Shown here: positions 26,048 to 38,420 of the stretch, piece after piece
Position numbering within the stretch: position 1 is the stretch's first letter
Layout: each line of letters begins with the position of its first letter
DNA from: Plectrocnemia conspersa
Lineage: Eukaryota; Arthropoda; Insecta; Trichoptera; Polycentropodidae
Assembly (NCBI GenBank): GCA_009617715.1
Contig: VTFK01000003.1
Span: 310,001 to 374,000 of the forward strand
Length of the DNA: 64,000 nucleotides
Direction: 5' to 3'
The notes under the pieces: model-generated
What the model saw: the letters and a program-made list of their open reading frames with translations, nothing else
What the model was told of the DNA's origin: nothing
The model's database searches: none
Made by a program: the position numbers and the translations under genes

Positions 26048-27340
26048 CTCTAGAACAACCTATTTTTAGTTAGTAACAGAAAAAAATAATATTTCAGTTT
26101 TTTTCAATAAATATAGTTTTTTTTTTAATTTTCCAAATATGTTTTTTTTTGTTAAACATGATTATTAAAACTTATTTTTTGTAAAGTGAAGCATATTCCG
26201 TGTATTATTTGCTTTCATGTTTTAATTTCGCCAGCCATCCCTATCGTAAGAAAAGGGGCCAGCTGGCCGCGGCGGCGTGATCATTTCTCTGTTATATTAC
26301 AGAACTACTGAAAACTTCTAGGTACTTTTAGATTTGTCTAAGATAAAGAAAATGTATTTTTTTTAATGTTGGCACGTCGCGCATATACAAAAATATCAAA
26401 CATGTTAAATTATTTTTTTTAATTTGCACCAAAATATCATAATATTTAGGTTCTCTTGACTTAAAGGGATAAAATGATTTTACTAAAATGAAACTACTTA
26501 ATCCCCTATATTCAGTGACATTTTATTCTACGCTTTTTCTGATATCGTTTTAAACAAATTAGATGTATTTAAAAATATAAATATTTTCGGTACTACCGGT
26601 ATTTTATTTTGTAATAGTTTTTGTCCCTAATACCTGTACTACCTGTATTGTAACCCTTAGTCTCAACAACAACTATCTTAAAAAACGCCTTCTCATTTAA
26701 AAGTAAAGGTTTGGTTTGTGCTAGTAAATTTAATTTATTTACAAAGCAGACAGATTACTGCCAATTAATTAATTAATTAATATTAGAATCTGTTTTGAAA
26801 ACCTAGCTGAAATAAATATTCCTAAAAACATATATGTACTTTTAAGTCAAATTTCAAAATTTGTTTTTTGAGTAACATTAAGTAAAATTAATTATTTTGA
26901 TGAAAAGCAAGATCGCCAATTTTTTACAGAATATTACTGTTTTTGAAGAAGACAAAATTATTAACACAGTTATTTATAAAAAATAAAGCATGTCCTTAAA
27001 GTGTGTTTTAATATCAGCTAGTGAATGATACATAATTTGTGGAACAACTTATTATTATTTTTAGTGGATTATATATTATTCATGTAAGAAAACCATACTT
27101 ATATTATGCCATTTGGTTTTAAAAATATATAGTGTATTTTAAATAAGTCCGGATATAAAATTGTGTTATAGTATTATATATTTATATAAAATAAAAATTA
27201 TTGTTTTAGTATTGTTAGGGTAAAAATATCTTTGGATTAAAAATAATTGTGTTTAGAAAAGCTGATATTTTTATGGCATTCAAAATTATATCGCAAAATC
27301 AGAATGACCCTAATCCATTTAGGAAAGTTTATAAAAGTGT
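26047..27340. other. AT-rich spacer with a 12-bp GC palindrome
   Basis: Mostly A/T tracts. At 26,257-26,268 GGCCAGCTGGCC is a perfect palindrome, followed by GCGGCGGCG. This is one of the most GC-rich spots in the window. No gene recognised. Confidence 0.4.
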
Positions 27341-28070
27341 TGAGCGGGTAGCTTATAAAATCAATCTTGATTGCAACATTGAAATTATTCAGGAAGGTTT
27401 ATGAGCCGATTTGAATAATTGCATTATAAATCAAAGCATATCATATAATAAGCGGACAACGAAAAAATCGCCACAAACAAAGGCGTATACGCTCTGATTT
27501 ACTATCAAACGGCTAGACACTAAGCTACTGCCACATTTAGCATGCAAACAGACCAATGGAGTGATATACAACCACAATTCCTTATAAAGGACAACGCGGA
27601 CGTTCGACACAACCGAATTCCTAATTTATTAAAAAATCTTCATAATTCACACCGACTGTTATTGTTTCACATACCGCTAGATGGAATTTATATCAGCGCT
27701 ATAAATCATCACTGCTCAAGATTTAATTACTTCATCGGTAATTAGTTATGATAATACAGAGAGTTACACGGTTAACCGAGTGTATGATAGTTACGCCTTT
27801 TCTGAGTAACATGTTTTTTTTATTTTTGGATCGGTAAACTGCATTATGGCCATCGTGACACAGTGACAGCCGCATTCGCCAAATGACAGATGGTTAAATT
27901 AAAGTAGTTCGATATAGTCCAAAAAATGAAAGGTCACTCGTTTCATATAACAGTGCATCGTGTGAACTCACTTCGATGCAATAGAGTCGTGTGAAAAGAT
28001 CTAATGTTAGTACCTAATGCATTTTGGACGGACGTAAGATCAGATCAGTGAGTGCTTCTCAAATGACGCT
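27340..28070. promoter_or_regulatory. GC-richer island cluster, putative regulatory region
   Basis: A 700-bp zone of mixed composition. It includes CGGTTAACCG (palindromic, Grainyhead-like surroundings) near 27,768, several TTATAAATC-type homeodomain words and GATC clusters near 28,038. The 67-codon plus frame at 27,542-27,745 shows no domain. Confidence 0.3.
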
Positions 28071-28299
28071 CTGCAAAAAATCATTAAAAATAGTATCTAG
28101 ATTAGGAATTTAATGGATTGAGTTTAAATCGATTAAATACATATATGACTCTTGAGAGAACTTAAGATATGTGACCTGGTGCATTTGAAAGTATCATTTG
28201 TGTTATTTAATTATAAGATATGTATTGATTAATATCACCATCCAATGATTGCACATTATTAAATTAAATATTAATATTAAAATTGATGTTGTTTATTTT

Positions 28300-30750
28300 T
28301 TTAGTATTGATTTTTTAATGAAAAGTTAGTCGTTTTTTAAAACTTTTGCAGTTTTTGACGATAAATTTTATATTTAAATGAATATAAACTCTAAAAAGCA
28401 TTAGGTAAAATTTTTTTTAACTAAATACAATTATGTTTTATTTTTTTTTTTGAAAAAAAAACCGTTGAAATTTTTTTTTCCACTTACAACTACTAACTAC
28501 AAATATAACTCAGTTAACTGAACACATTTTTAAGATAATATTCACACATTTTTAATATATTGGATCTTAAGAATTCTTATCTCTATTTTGCAATGACAAA
28601 TATAAATAAAATGCAATTTTATAAAATACGAATACAAATTTTTAGGAACATGTTTGTATTTCTTTAATATGTTGGCAGTCAAAAATTCTCTTTGAAAAAT
28701 TTTAATGACATATATAAATGTTGCAAAAAGTAAAGTGCAATAAATTTAAAGTAAACTGAAATTATATAACTCAGCGAACTTAAAAAATTACTCTTTTCAT
28801 AAATTTACAATAAGTTTTTTATTAAAATTCATTCTGAGATTTTTTAAGCTGGAAAAAGTATGTTTATCATTTTTCTTAAATTATTTATACTTGTACAAAA
28901 GTAATATAAATAAGTTATCGAAGATATATTTGTATTTTTAAAATATATTTGCACTTATAAAAGCTCTCTTAAAAACTGCAATGCCAAATATAAACGCTGT
29001 AAAAAGTGAGGTTTAATAAATTTTAAATGAATGAAAATACAAATATTTTCGTATTCTCATCATAAATTGATACTAAATTTATTATAAGAAATTGCTAAAG
29101 TTTTTTTTAGAAATTAATACAAAAACTGCAAAAGTAACGTCTTAATATTTTTTATTAAAATACTAATAAAGTAAGCTTATATAATATTTGTACTTTTTTT
29201 TAATATAAAAGCACTTTTAAAATGCTCTTCAAAAAACTTAAATTAAAAATATAAACGTTGCAAAAAGCAAGGTTTAACATTTTTTTAACAAAATAAAATT
29301 AATAATTTTATCCAATATATTTATAAATATTTTTAAAATATATTTGCATTTTAAAATGCTTTTTTAAGAATTGCATTACCAGTATTAAAAACTCTAAATA
29401 TAATTCAGTCAAGTCAAAGATTTTTTTGTGTTTTTATCATATACATTAGAACTAAATTTCTAATCAAGAATCGTAATGGCTTTTTTTAAACCTAATATTT
29501 AGACAGTAAAAAGTAATGTTTATGAATTTTTTAACAAATTACTAAAAAAATAATTTTATATATTTGTGCTTGTTAAATAAACTAGCACTCAAAAACGCTG
29601 TCCTAAAAATTGCAATGACAAATATAAACACTGAAAAAAGTGAGGTATAATAAATTTTATACAAACTGCAAATATAATTGATTGGTGTTGAGAAAACAAA
29701 TATTATCATAAATTGGCCTTAAATTTATTATACAAAAATGCAAAGGTTTTTTAAAACTAGTAGAAGCACTATAAAAATAATGTTTTAACATTTTTTATCA
29801 AAATACAAATAAAAATAAGTTTATATAATATTTGTAGTTTTTTTAAAATAATAGCACTTGAAAATACGTTAAGAATCAATAATTTTATCTAATACATATA
29901 TGTATATTTAGGAATAATGCCCAGTATTCAATGTTTTAAATATATTTGCACTCAAAAATGCTCCCTTAAAAATTGCAATAACAGTATTTAACCAAATTCT
30001 AAATATAATTTGTTACCAATAAATTCCTTATTAAAAATTGCTATGGCAATTTTTAAACTAATATTGAAACAGTAAAAAGTAATGTTCAACAGTTTTTTAA
30101 AAAAAATTATATATTTGTACTTGCTAAATATACTCAAAAATGCACTCCTAAAAACTTCAATGACAAAAATAAACACTGTAAAAAATAAAAAGTAACAATT
30201 TTTAAAATCAACTGCAAATATAACAGAACTCAGTCATATAAAATAAATACCAATGATATTTTTGTACTATTTTAATTAATTGGTACTAAAATATCTTTTA
30301 AATCCACTTAGCTATTTTTTTCAAAATAAAATAAACGTTTCAAAAAGTGTGAAAAATATTTAACTAATTGTATTTTTAAGAATTTTTAAATAATAAAATC
30401 CTTAAAAAACCATCAAATGTATCAAATTTTTAACAAAATTTATTTTCATGAATATATTTGAACATTTTCATAATTATATTGCCACTTAAAAATGTTCTCC
30501 TAAAAAATTCAATGACAAGTATAAGCATTTCTAATAGTGTAAAAAAATGTATAGCAACTGCAAGTGTAACTCAGATAACCTTATAAAATAATGTCAATAA
30601 ATTTTTAATAAACTATAAATAGAAATAAGTTAAATATATTTATGTTTTTTTTGAACATTTTTTAATGGAACTTAAAAACTTTTTCCTGTGAAATAAAATG
30701 CGACTTTTTAATAAGAATATTTTTTTAAGTAAACTGCAAATATTTATCTT
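28300..30750. repeat. Degenerate AT-rich tandem array, base unit about 125-135 bp
   Basis: A TTTGCACTCAAAAATGCTC phrase recurs near 28,672, 28,953, 29,208, 29,348, 29,586, 29,849, 29,949, 30,127, 30,482 and 30,660. AAAAATTGCAATGACAAATA usually follows. A second phrase, AAAAAGTAATGTTTAAC or AAAAAGTGAGGTTTAATAAA, recurs near 28,725, 29,003, 29,127, 29,260, 29,505, 29,632, 29,770, 30,067, 30,172 and 30,335. Typical spacing is 120-140 bp or about twice that. Two unit types alternate, and a longer similarity at about 600-635 bp (28,950 versus 29,585) suggests a former higher-order repeat. Strongly decayed. No coding frames. Confidence 0.65.
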
Positions 30751-31214
30751 TATTGATAATGTAATTTAAATTTCAACATTGCGTTGAAAATACCACTTTT
30801 ATAAAGTTTCGTGAAGCATACAATGTTTTTATAGCTAATTATAATTGATTAGACCAGTTACATAAAACGTTTTTTTAATACAAAAATATTGGAAAATTAT
30901 ATACACGTAATAATCGATTATGGTGAATTTATTATTGCAAAACATATCTGAGAGAGTTATTACCTGAAAAATGCATCTTATACTCAATTATAAAGCGCGT
31001 AAGACTTTTAAAAACCTAATTAATATAATGGCCGTAGAGAACATCCAAGGACGATAATTGCATACTCAGGGAAGATTTAATGTTTTGTGTGAAATTATGA
31101 TATTTTATATATGTATTGTATATAAATATTTTTTTATAAATGTCCAAGACATGAGTTATTTTCATTTTATATTTTTTTACATTGAATTCGTTGTCAAGCA
31201 CAATTTAGAAAATC

Positions 31215-31660
31215 GTAATCGATTTTTGGTCTGAGTTATGCTACCAGTTGTAAACTAGCCATAATGTTACAAATAGCGACATTAATTACACGGCAGCTAA
31301 AGGTTGCGATCTTCTGGTGTATGTGTAGCATATTATATAGTTGCATTTTTAAATGTTATACTATAGAGTTGCAAAACCAGATATGAAAAGAACATAATAC
31401 ATTAAGAGTGAAAAAATATTTTAATATATGGTGTAGTGGAAAGATAATGCACATAGATAACATCGCGTTTAGAGATTTAAAAGTTGCATTAACTCAAAGT
31501 TTAACCGGTGTATTACGATCGTGCATTGCGTAATTTGTTAATGTTTAAAAATTCGAGAAATATATCATGATTATTGTTGGCGAAATTGGAGCGTGCATTG
31601 TGAGATGATTCATCTCGATTCGTAGTACTCGACTCATTAATGTGTCGTAACAAAGAGCTG
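31215..31660. promoter_or_regulatory. GC-richer island pair, putative noncoding elements
   Basis: Two patches (31,215-31,330 and 31,440-31,660) with balanced composition and no open frame. Words such as GACATTAATTACACGGC and ACTCATTAATGTGTCG include homeodomain cores. Motif and composition evidence only. Confidence 0.28.
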
Positions 31661-33390
31661 GTTGAGAATCTTTTTTGATCATGTATACAATTTCAACTTT
31701 AATAAATATATATTTTCAGTTAATTTTTAAATTTTGAGATCAGCTTTTTTATATTGACATTTCAATAAAAGTTGGTATTGATATTGCGTAAGAAATTCTT
31801 TATTTTTCGAGTCTATGAATTATTGCAAATTGAAAATGTAACATGCAAATTTAAAGAAAATATAAATTGAAATTTTATCGATGCGTGTGCATTTATGTGC
31901 AAATTGCCGCATTCAAAACTAGGCCGATAAAAAAATCCCGTTCATGTTATTTTAAATTAAAACTTTATTTATGGATTATTTAAAACGCCACATCGATAAC
32001 AATAAATATAGATTAATACAAAAATGCAATATTTCAATTAGAACCAGAATGCAGTAATTGGATTACATATGCATATGGTTATATAAAATATGGCGCTTTA
32101 AAAGTAGATCACTTAAAAAAACTGATTTAGGTGAAAAAATATATAAAATATAAAATGTTGCATAAAAATCATAAACTAGTAATGCAGTTTTAATTTAGTA
32201 GCACAGTAGACATATATAGGTTAATTTAATTATTGTATGCGCAGTTAACGTCATTTATGTCATAAATATTTGGGGTAATTATAGTAAACTTTTATTTAAA
32301 GCACTGCATAATAAATCATTATTATAGAAATCGATAGTGGCTTATCAGCCATTTTCAACAGAATATTGAATCTTTCAGATAGATTTTTTTTATAAAGCAA
32401 CTATTATCAATATATTTAAGGTACGAAAAAAAATAGATGATACTATTCTCGAATTGAAATTTTAGATTGTATAATATTTTGAAAGAAAATACTAAATGTT
32501 TTCTTAATTTACAAAATATTTTAGTGGTCAACAATGTGCAACTCAATAAAAATGTCCAATATAATTTTCTGCAACATTAAAATCAGATTTACAACAAAAA
32601 CTTTTGGAATATTTTTCTAGCCAAAATGAAAATTCATATTGTAATTAAAAATCCCTTTGAAAATGTTTTGATACCTATCAATTGCTGGTAAAAGTAAGAG
32701 AACGAGACATTATTATATTGACTGATTTCTTATTCAAAATAATCAGGCTTAAAATTATGAATAAATATCCAGAGACTTTTACACGAGTTGTAAAATATAT
32801 AGTGTCTAATATTTTATTTCCTAGTTCTTTGGCATGATTCATTTCCCTGGGTAACTATTTAATTTATTTTACTATTCTCATTTTTATTTTATAAGGGCAA
32901 AAAAACTCGCGTTTCAATCATTCACTAGCAAATTTTTTTAAAGGTATATAATGTTATTTATTGTTTATTTATTTATAGTTTTTATAAAGTATTTAATTAT
33001 TTGTTTTTCAAAGAATAGTCTGCGATTATATTTTTGTCTGCCCTCACGGTTTAACATGAAAAGTAAAATAATGTTAAGGTGGAACTTGAGTTTAAAACCA
33101 ATGGTTAAAAAACACTGTCTGAAATTGTTATCTAATTTTAGGGTTCCTTGAAGAATATTATAAATTAGATGGGTTTCAATGACTGAGAAAAATTGAAAAC
33201 TGATGTTTGATCCTTTTTATTTCGCATCTCTTGTGAGCAATGTTTAGAGATTATCTGATCAAAAGGATTTAGTTGAAGCTGCAATAAAACAATTTATAAT
33301 CAAAAAAAAAAAATCTACAGATCACAAACACAAGGGAAAATGCTAATTTTTTTTTATTTAACATACTTTTGGATCAGAGACGGTATATGT
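31660..33390. other. AT-rich spacer, nothing recognised
   Basis: Short Ile/Phe/Lys-rich frames only; no supported feature. Confidence 0.55.
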
Positions 33391-33399
33391 CATATATAT

Positions 33400-34821
33400 A
33401 AATGTATTTATGATCTGATTCTCAAAACATCATCATTTCCTGATCTATGGAAATGCACAAAAAAGTCACCCTATTTATAAAAGGGTGACAAATTATATAT
33501 AAAGAATTATAGACCAGTAGCAGTGTTGTCAGCTCCTGCTAAATTAAATTATTTGAAATAATTATTCATAAATATCTCTACAATCACTTTCAGCAAGTTT
33601 TATTAGACCAACAGCACGGGTTTCGTCCTGCCCGTTCCACTGTTACTAATCTTCTGTCGTTCACCAAAATGGTGACAACTTCTCTCGATGCCGGAATTCA
33701 AGTAGACGTCGTGTATACAGATTTTGAGAAAGCCTTTGACAAAGTTTGTCATACGTTATTATTAAAAAAATTGTCGAACCTCGGTTGCTCAGATAATTTA
33801 ACTCGGTTATTTTCGAGTTATTTAAGCAATCGTAGACAGTTTGTAACCTATGGTGGCCGATTGTCAAAGAATATTTACCCCTTCGGGGGGTTCCTCAGGA
33901 TCAATCTGGGACCTCTCTTTTTTTGTGTTATTTATTAATGACATAAATACAGCAATTAAAAAATTCAAGTTTTCTTCTGTACGCAGATGATTTAAAATTA
34001 TATAAATGCATTCGATCTGTTGCGGACTCCTTCTCTCTACAAAGTGATTTAGACTCTCTGTGGAGATGGGCTTCCGTTAACCGTCTGCCCTTTAGTGTCG
34101 GAAAGTACCATACTGTGTCATTTTCTCGATCCCATTCGCCATCAGCTTATTTCTACCATCTCGGTGGTAACATTTTGACTAAAGAAACTTCCACTAAAGA
34201 TCTCGGAATCACTTTCGAGAGCAAATGGAGGTTCTCTCTACACATACACGACGTCTGTGATAAATCTTCCAAGATGCTCGGCTTTGTTATGAGGAATGCC
34301 TTTCACTTTGACGATCCGTCAGTTATTCGCATCCTCTATGACACCTTAGTTCGTAGCATTCTTGAATCGGGATCTATAATTTGGAATCCCCGAATAGCCA
34401 AATATTCCCTTTTAGTAGAAAAAAAAATTCAAAAAAAAGGTATTTAAGATACCTTTACAAAAGGACATTTGGTTATTATCCGTTCTTATATCCCAGCGCC
34501 TTTCTTTTAGGAGCGTTGGGATATGATTCGCTAATTCTCGCAGAAAACTGTATGTCGCTAAGCATTTTTTTCAAACTACTAAAAGGTGCTGTCGACAATC
34601 CAGCTATTCTCGAGGAATTCCAGTTTTGGGTTCCGGAACATTTTCGAGAATCACGATCGAGACCTCTTTTGATGGCAGTTAGGGCTAGGACATCCGCACT
34701 TGCCGACTCGCCTATAGCTGTGGCCATACGGCTCCTTAATACGCTGGCATTGAAAATTGATTTATTTAATGTTAGCTACGAGGATCTGATCCGGTTTATA
34801 TCTTTTAATTTTAATATTTAA
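33400..34821 (+). pseudogene. Reverse transcriptase ORF2 fragment, family A plus copy
   Basis: In order: HKYLYNHFQQVLLDQQHGFR (about 33,568-33,625), then VDVVYTDFEKAFDKVCH with RT motif A (in the frame 33,669-33,938). A frameshifted VPQG-S-LGPL block lies near 33,890-33,915. The catalytic LYADDLKLYKCI sits at 33,977-34,012, YADD being 33,980-33,991. The frame from there to 34,447 stays open and holds HTVSFSRSHSPSAYFYHLGG, STKDLGITFESKWRFSLHI and the thumb LYDTLVRSILESGSIIWNP. After a frameshift the C-terminal part FFKLLKGAVDNPAILEEFQF, SRSRPLLMAVRARTSAL runs to 34,821. Frameshifts at three or more points make it inactive, but all catalytic residues remain. Confidence 0.88.
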
Positions 34822-34913
34822 TATTTTTTTTTGTTATGTTCAAGTATTGTTATATTTATTTATATATATATACGTTTTTTTATGTTTTATAAATTTATAA
34901 TTTGCTTTCGACC

Positions 34914-34950
34914 ATCGTGGCGCATTGGGGTAACCTGTTAGACCACGATG
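34914..34950 (+). other. 3' UTR stem-loop of family A retrotransposon
   Basis: CATCGTGG, then a loop containing CGCATTGGGGTAACCTG, then CCACGATG gives an 8-bp perfect stem. The minus copy near 43,624-43,662 keeps the stem with a compensatory change in its terminal pair (G-C replaced by A-T). Such 3' structures serve as recognition sites for the element's own reverse transcriptase in several non-LTR clades; the role here is inferred. Confidence 0.6.
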
Positions 34951-34989
34951 GTCTTAATTTAATCGAAAAAAATAAAATATTAGCTTTTT

Positions 34990-37010
34990 ACAGGGTGGAG
35001 CAAAACTTCGTCGGTTTGTAAATTATATATAAAATTACAACCCCTCTTCATGTTAAAAATGTTTTTTTTTGCTTATGTTCTATATCCACAATTTTGCTAA
35101 ATTAAAAAAAATGCACCGCAGATAAAATTTATTTTAAGTAAAATCAGTCTTCAAAGAGGGCCCAGTTTGAACCCTTGAGAAACCCCCGAGGGTGTGAAAT
35201 ATTTTTTTGAAATTCGGTCATAGGTAACAAACTGTTTATTATTGCCCAAATATCTTAAAAAAATCGGACTTAATCATCATTATTTTCTAAATTATAACCA
35301 ACGACGAGCTTTGTCGAATATGCACTTTAAATAAAATATCTTACATCTTAACATATACAAAGTTAAAAAGCTATATACTATCTGCGTAAACAATGTATAA
35401 AATATATATAAAAAATACTCAACATAATTTAACTTATTCATTAAAATAATATATCTACTTGCCACGAGTGTAACGAATCAGAGCATATTTTCACAGAACC
35501 AGTATTAGATAAAACCGCAACTATAACATTAGCGCCTTCACGATACAAGTATTTTAAATTTAAATTATAGATTTAGAAACTTGTAAAAAATAAAATATAT
35601 ACCAAACCATTAGGTTTTAATGTAAACACGTAAAGTGAGACGTTCTCCGATTTACATACATAATTACAAAACGATTCGGCGATAAATTTCGCAGCAATTT
35701 GTATACAGGGCGACCGTTAAGTTAGCGCTTTTTTTTCCTTGTCGTTATCAATTGGCAATTTATGAGACGCGTGCTGTTATATGTCGATGAAAAATGTTTC
35801 CGATAAGGCGATTTCTTCCGAGTGCTAATTGTTCGGCTCGATTGTTAGCAAAGTGCTGCGAAAAGTGAACTGGATTACTCAACACAAGAGAATTAATGCG
35901 TGTTATTTAAATAATAACGTATTTAAGTGTTTAATACGTTAATTGAGCTTTCAACTGAGTAATTGCTTATTAAGATACTACAATTATTATTTAGTGCATT
36001 ATGAGAACATTGTAAAGACTAATGCATATGTAACTACATATGCTTTTTTTATAATAACATTCTCGTATTAGTAAATGTTGTGTATTATATTTATTACCGT
36101 AAAAAAATAACTAAAACTAGATAAAATTATTTATTAACCACTATTACCATGAAAATATAATAAATTATTATAGTACAGAAAATTTGATGTATTTTTGTAC
36201 ACTATTTCATTTAAAAAAATAATAATTCAACACTTAATATTTATGAAATTTTTTAATATTGTTATCTATTTTTAATGAAAAAGTGTTTTAAATCCTCCAA
36301 AAAGTGTGAAAAATTTATTGTTGTATTTTATAAAATCGAACAGCTTCTTTTAAATATTTGTAGCTCAACCTTAATTATTGAATTGTAATAAAATGTAAAG
36401 CATTGAAATCAAATAACATATTATTGATAAATAAATTGAGCCAAAATTCTCAACTAATTTTTTTTACAAAAATAAATATATTTTAAGCAATTTATAAAAC
36501 ATATATTATATCACTTGCAATTAACATAAATTACTTAAACCTAAAAACTATATTTCGTTTTGCTTAATACGATTCGGTTGATATGACAATTTTGCCAAAT
36601 TAAAATTGTAGTATGCTTTTTAATTTATTTGAACTTCAAAGCCTGTAATCTTTTCGTGGGTCATGTAAATGTGTGACCATAAATTTTGTTTTACATTTCA
36701 CATAAGTTCCTATCCTGAATTTAAATTTAAATGTTTAAAAAGCTTATTTTTAAAATGACTTTTAACTTTAAAGCCTCTTTGATGGATCGTAGAAATTGGT
36801 AACCCTAAATTTGTATTTATTACAAAAATGTGACCCTAAATTTGTATTATTTGTATGGATCGTACAAATATGTGACCTTTATTATCGTTAATTAAAAGAA
36901 GGTGTTCTGCATTTAAAAAAAAATATTTTAAATAAACAATAATTATTATTATAATATGACAAAAAAAATATTTTTTATGAAACGGGTTTAAATTAGATAC
37001 AGATTGGACT
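34990..37010. other. AT-rich spacer with possible element ends
   Basis: Two similar starts, TACAGGGTGGAGCAAAAC near 34,990 and TACAGGGCGACCGTTAAG near 35,704, are in the same orientation and resemble ends of some insect repeats, but no matching inverse end was found. At 36,640-36,900 a phrase like GGATCGTACAAATATGTGAC followed by CTAAATTTGT recurs about four times at irregular spacing. Confidence 0.35.
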
Positions 37011-37130
37011 TAGTGATATGAAAGATCGGCGGACGAGGCGCCGCCGGTCGTTGGCTTCCCTTTGAGGTCCACCAAAGAAGGCACTGTCTTGCGCCACTGT
37101 AAGAATTGGCTAAAAAAATTAATCGGTTCT
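37010..37130. promoter_or_regulatory. Strongly GC-rich patch with 9-bp hairpin
   Basis: GATCGGCGG (37,024-37,032), loop ACGAGGCG, CCGCCGGTC (37,041-37,049): nine pairs, one of them G/T. This is the sharpest GC contrast in the window. No ORF. Nature unknown. Confidence 0.35.
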
Positions 37131-37760
37131 CACAAAATCTATACACAATACGTTGCAAAGTTTTCAATAAAGTAAAAAGTACAATAAATAAAAATCATAA
37201 TTATTTAAAAAAAGAAACTATATACATAAATATACGTTTATTTTAAAATACCTAAGAACTATTTATTTTATTAATAAGGTATCGCTATTTTATTGAAAAA
37301 ATATAGTTTAAAGACAATTTTAATAACATTTTTATGATTAGTGTAATAAACGATATTTGTAATTTATTGTTTAATATTTTAAATATATTATAAAGTGCTG
37401 AACTTTAAATAATAATATTATAATTAAAATAATTAATTGCTAAAAATGAATATTGTCTACTGCTTTATTTATATTTTTTAAGAACATACTTATTTTACTA
37501 ACTGTAGTTTTTGCTACAGCTATTTTAAAATTTCAAATTAAACTAAACCTAACTAAATTAAAATTTCAAAATAATTTTAAGATCACTTATTTTTGATTAA
37601 AAAAGTTTCAAAATGCACTAAAAAAATAAATTATAACCTCTAGTTTTCTTCTGCATTTTAAAGATATCACAATAAAAAAATAATAATTAACATCTTATTT
37701 ATATATTTTAAAGAAAACATGATAATTCTGGTATATAATAAATATGAAATATTACAAATA

Positions 37761-37764
<4 letters not shown>

Positions 37765-37825
<61 letters not shown>
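37765..37825. repeat. (AT)n microsatellite
   Basis: An uninterrupted AT dinucleotide run of about 30 units, flanked by ATAATATATATTATTAATAA. Shorter AT runs occur at about 38,090 and 57,780. Confidence 0.97.
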
Positions 37826-37832
<7 letters not shown>

Positions 37833-38139
37833 TTATTAATAATCTTTACATAATTACAAAATATAATTTAAATCAAAGGCGAAACGACCATTTCAAACAA
37901 GTATAAAATGAAAAAACACGTTTTGAGAGTAAAACCAAACAATGGAAGAGAGATCGCGGAACTAAGCAATTGCGTGAATATTTTTTTTCATGAAAAACTT
38001 ATTAGCACTTTCGTCTCGAGACGTTAAACACTTTTAAGCACCTATCAATACCGGAATAAATTACTATTTGTGTGGAAAAAATGCGCATTGATATATATAT
38101 ATACAAAAGATATATTTTTTTACCCATTAATTACCAATC

Positions 38140-38420
38140 GCTGTAGTGGCCATATGACCGTTGAATTATTAGCACATTTTTTGGGTGTGTTCAAGAAGAG
38201 ATGCAACTGGCACGCTAACATCCTCATCTGCGATTTGCTAAATCTGTCTCTAACTAGCAATTTAAGATAAGCGACACGTGGGCAGACGGACAGACGAAGG
38301 AATACGTGACCAAAGACACAGCAGGAGAAACCCCAAGGAGTCACAGCACGAGACACATCAGAAGATCGTGCAAGAACATATCACAATATATAATAGCCGG
38401 CGACTATAATTCAATTACTC
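38140..38420. promoter_or_regulatory. GC-richer island including copy 3 of the 43-bp element
   Basis: Purine-rich plus strand from about 38,270 to 38,380. A 78-codon minus frame (38,120-38,356) covers it and contains KSQMRMLACQLHLFLNT across the 43-bp element; no protein family recognised. Probably noncoding. Confidence 0.28.
38197..38239 (+). repeat. Five-copy 43-bp core element, copy 3
   Basis: AGAGATGCAACTGGC, then ACGCTAACATCCTCATCTG and CGATTTGCT. This is the most diverged core but is still without a gap. Its left flank (TGTGTTCAAGA) resembles that of copy 1 (TGCGTCCAATA). Confidence 0.6.

Larger units (their letters stand above)
33395..34985 (+). mobile_element. Non-LTR retrotransposon family A, plus copy, 5'-truncated
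   Basis: Begins within the fingers region of a reverse transcriptase and runs through the palm, thumb and C-terminal domain to a 3' UTR with a stem-loop at about 34,914-34,950. The other copy at 43.6-45.2 kb (minus) starts at nearly the same protein position. Both are 5'-truncated, as expected for target-primed insertion. The tail after the stem-loop is A-rich (AAAAAATAAAATA). The jockey/CR1-like group is likely; the clade is not determined. Confidence 0.85.

Noticed and set aside
34476..34727. 83-codon minus frame
   Set aside because: Antisense shadow of the family A reverse transcriptase C-terminal region.
34990..35730. A transposon bounded by the two TACAGGG words
   Set aside because: Both words point the same way and no inverted partner or target duplication was found.
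38120..38356. 78-codon minus frame as a gene
   Set aside because: The stretch over the 43-bp element is shared with four other sites that carry nearby stops, and the rest matches nothing. A noncoding repeat explains it better.
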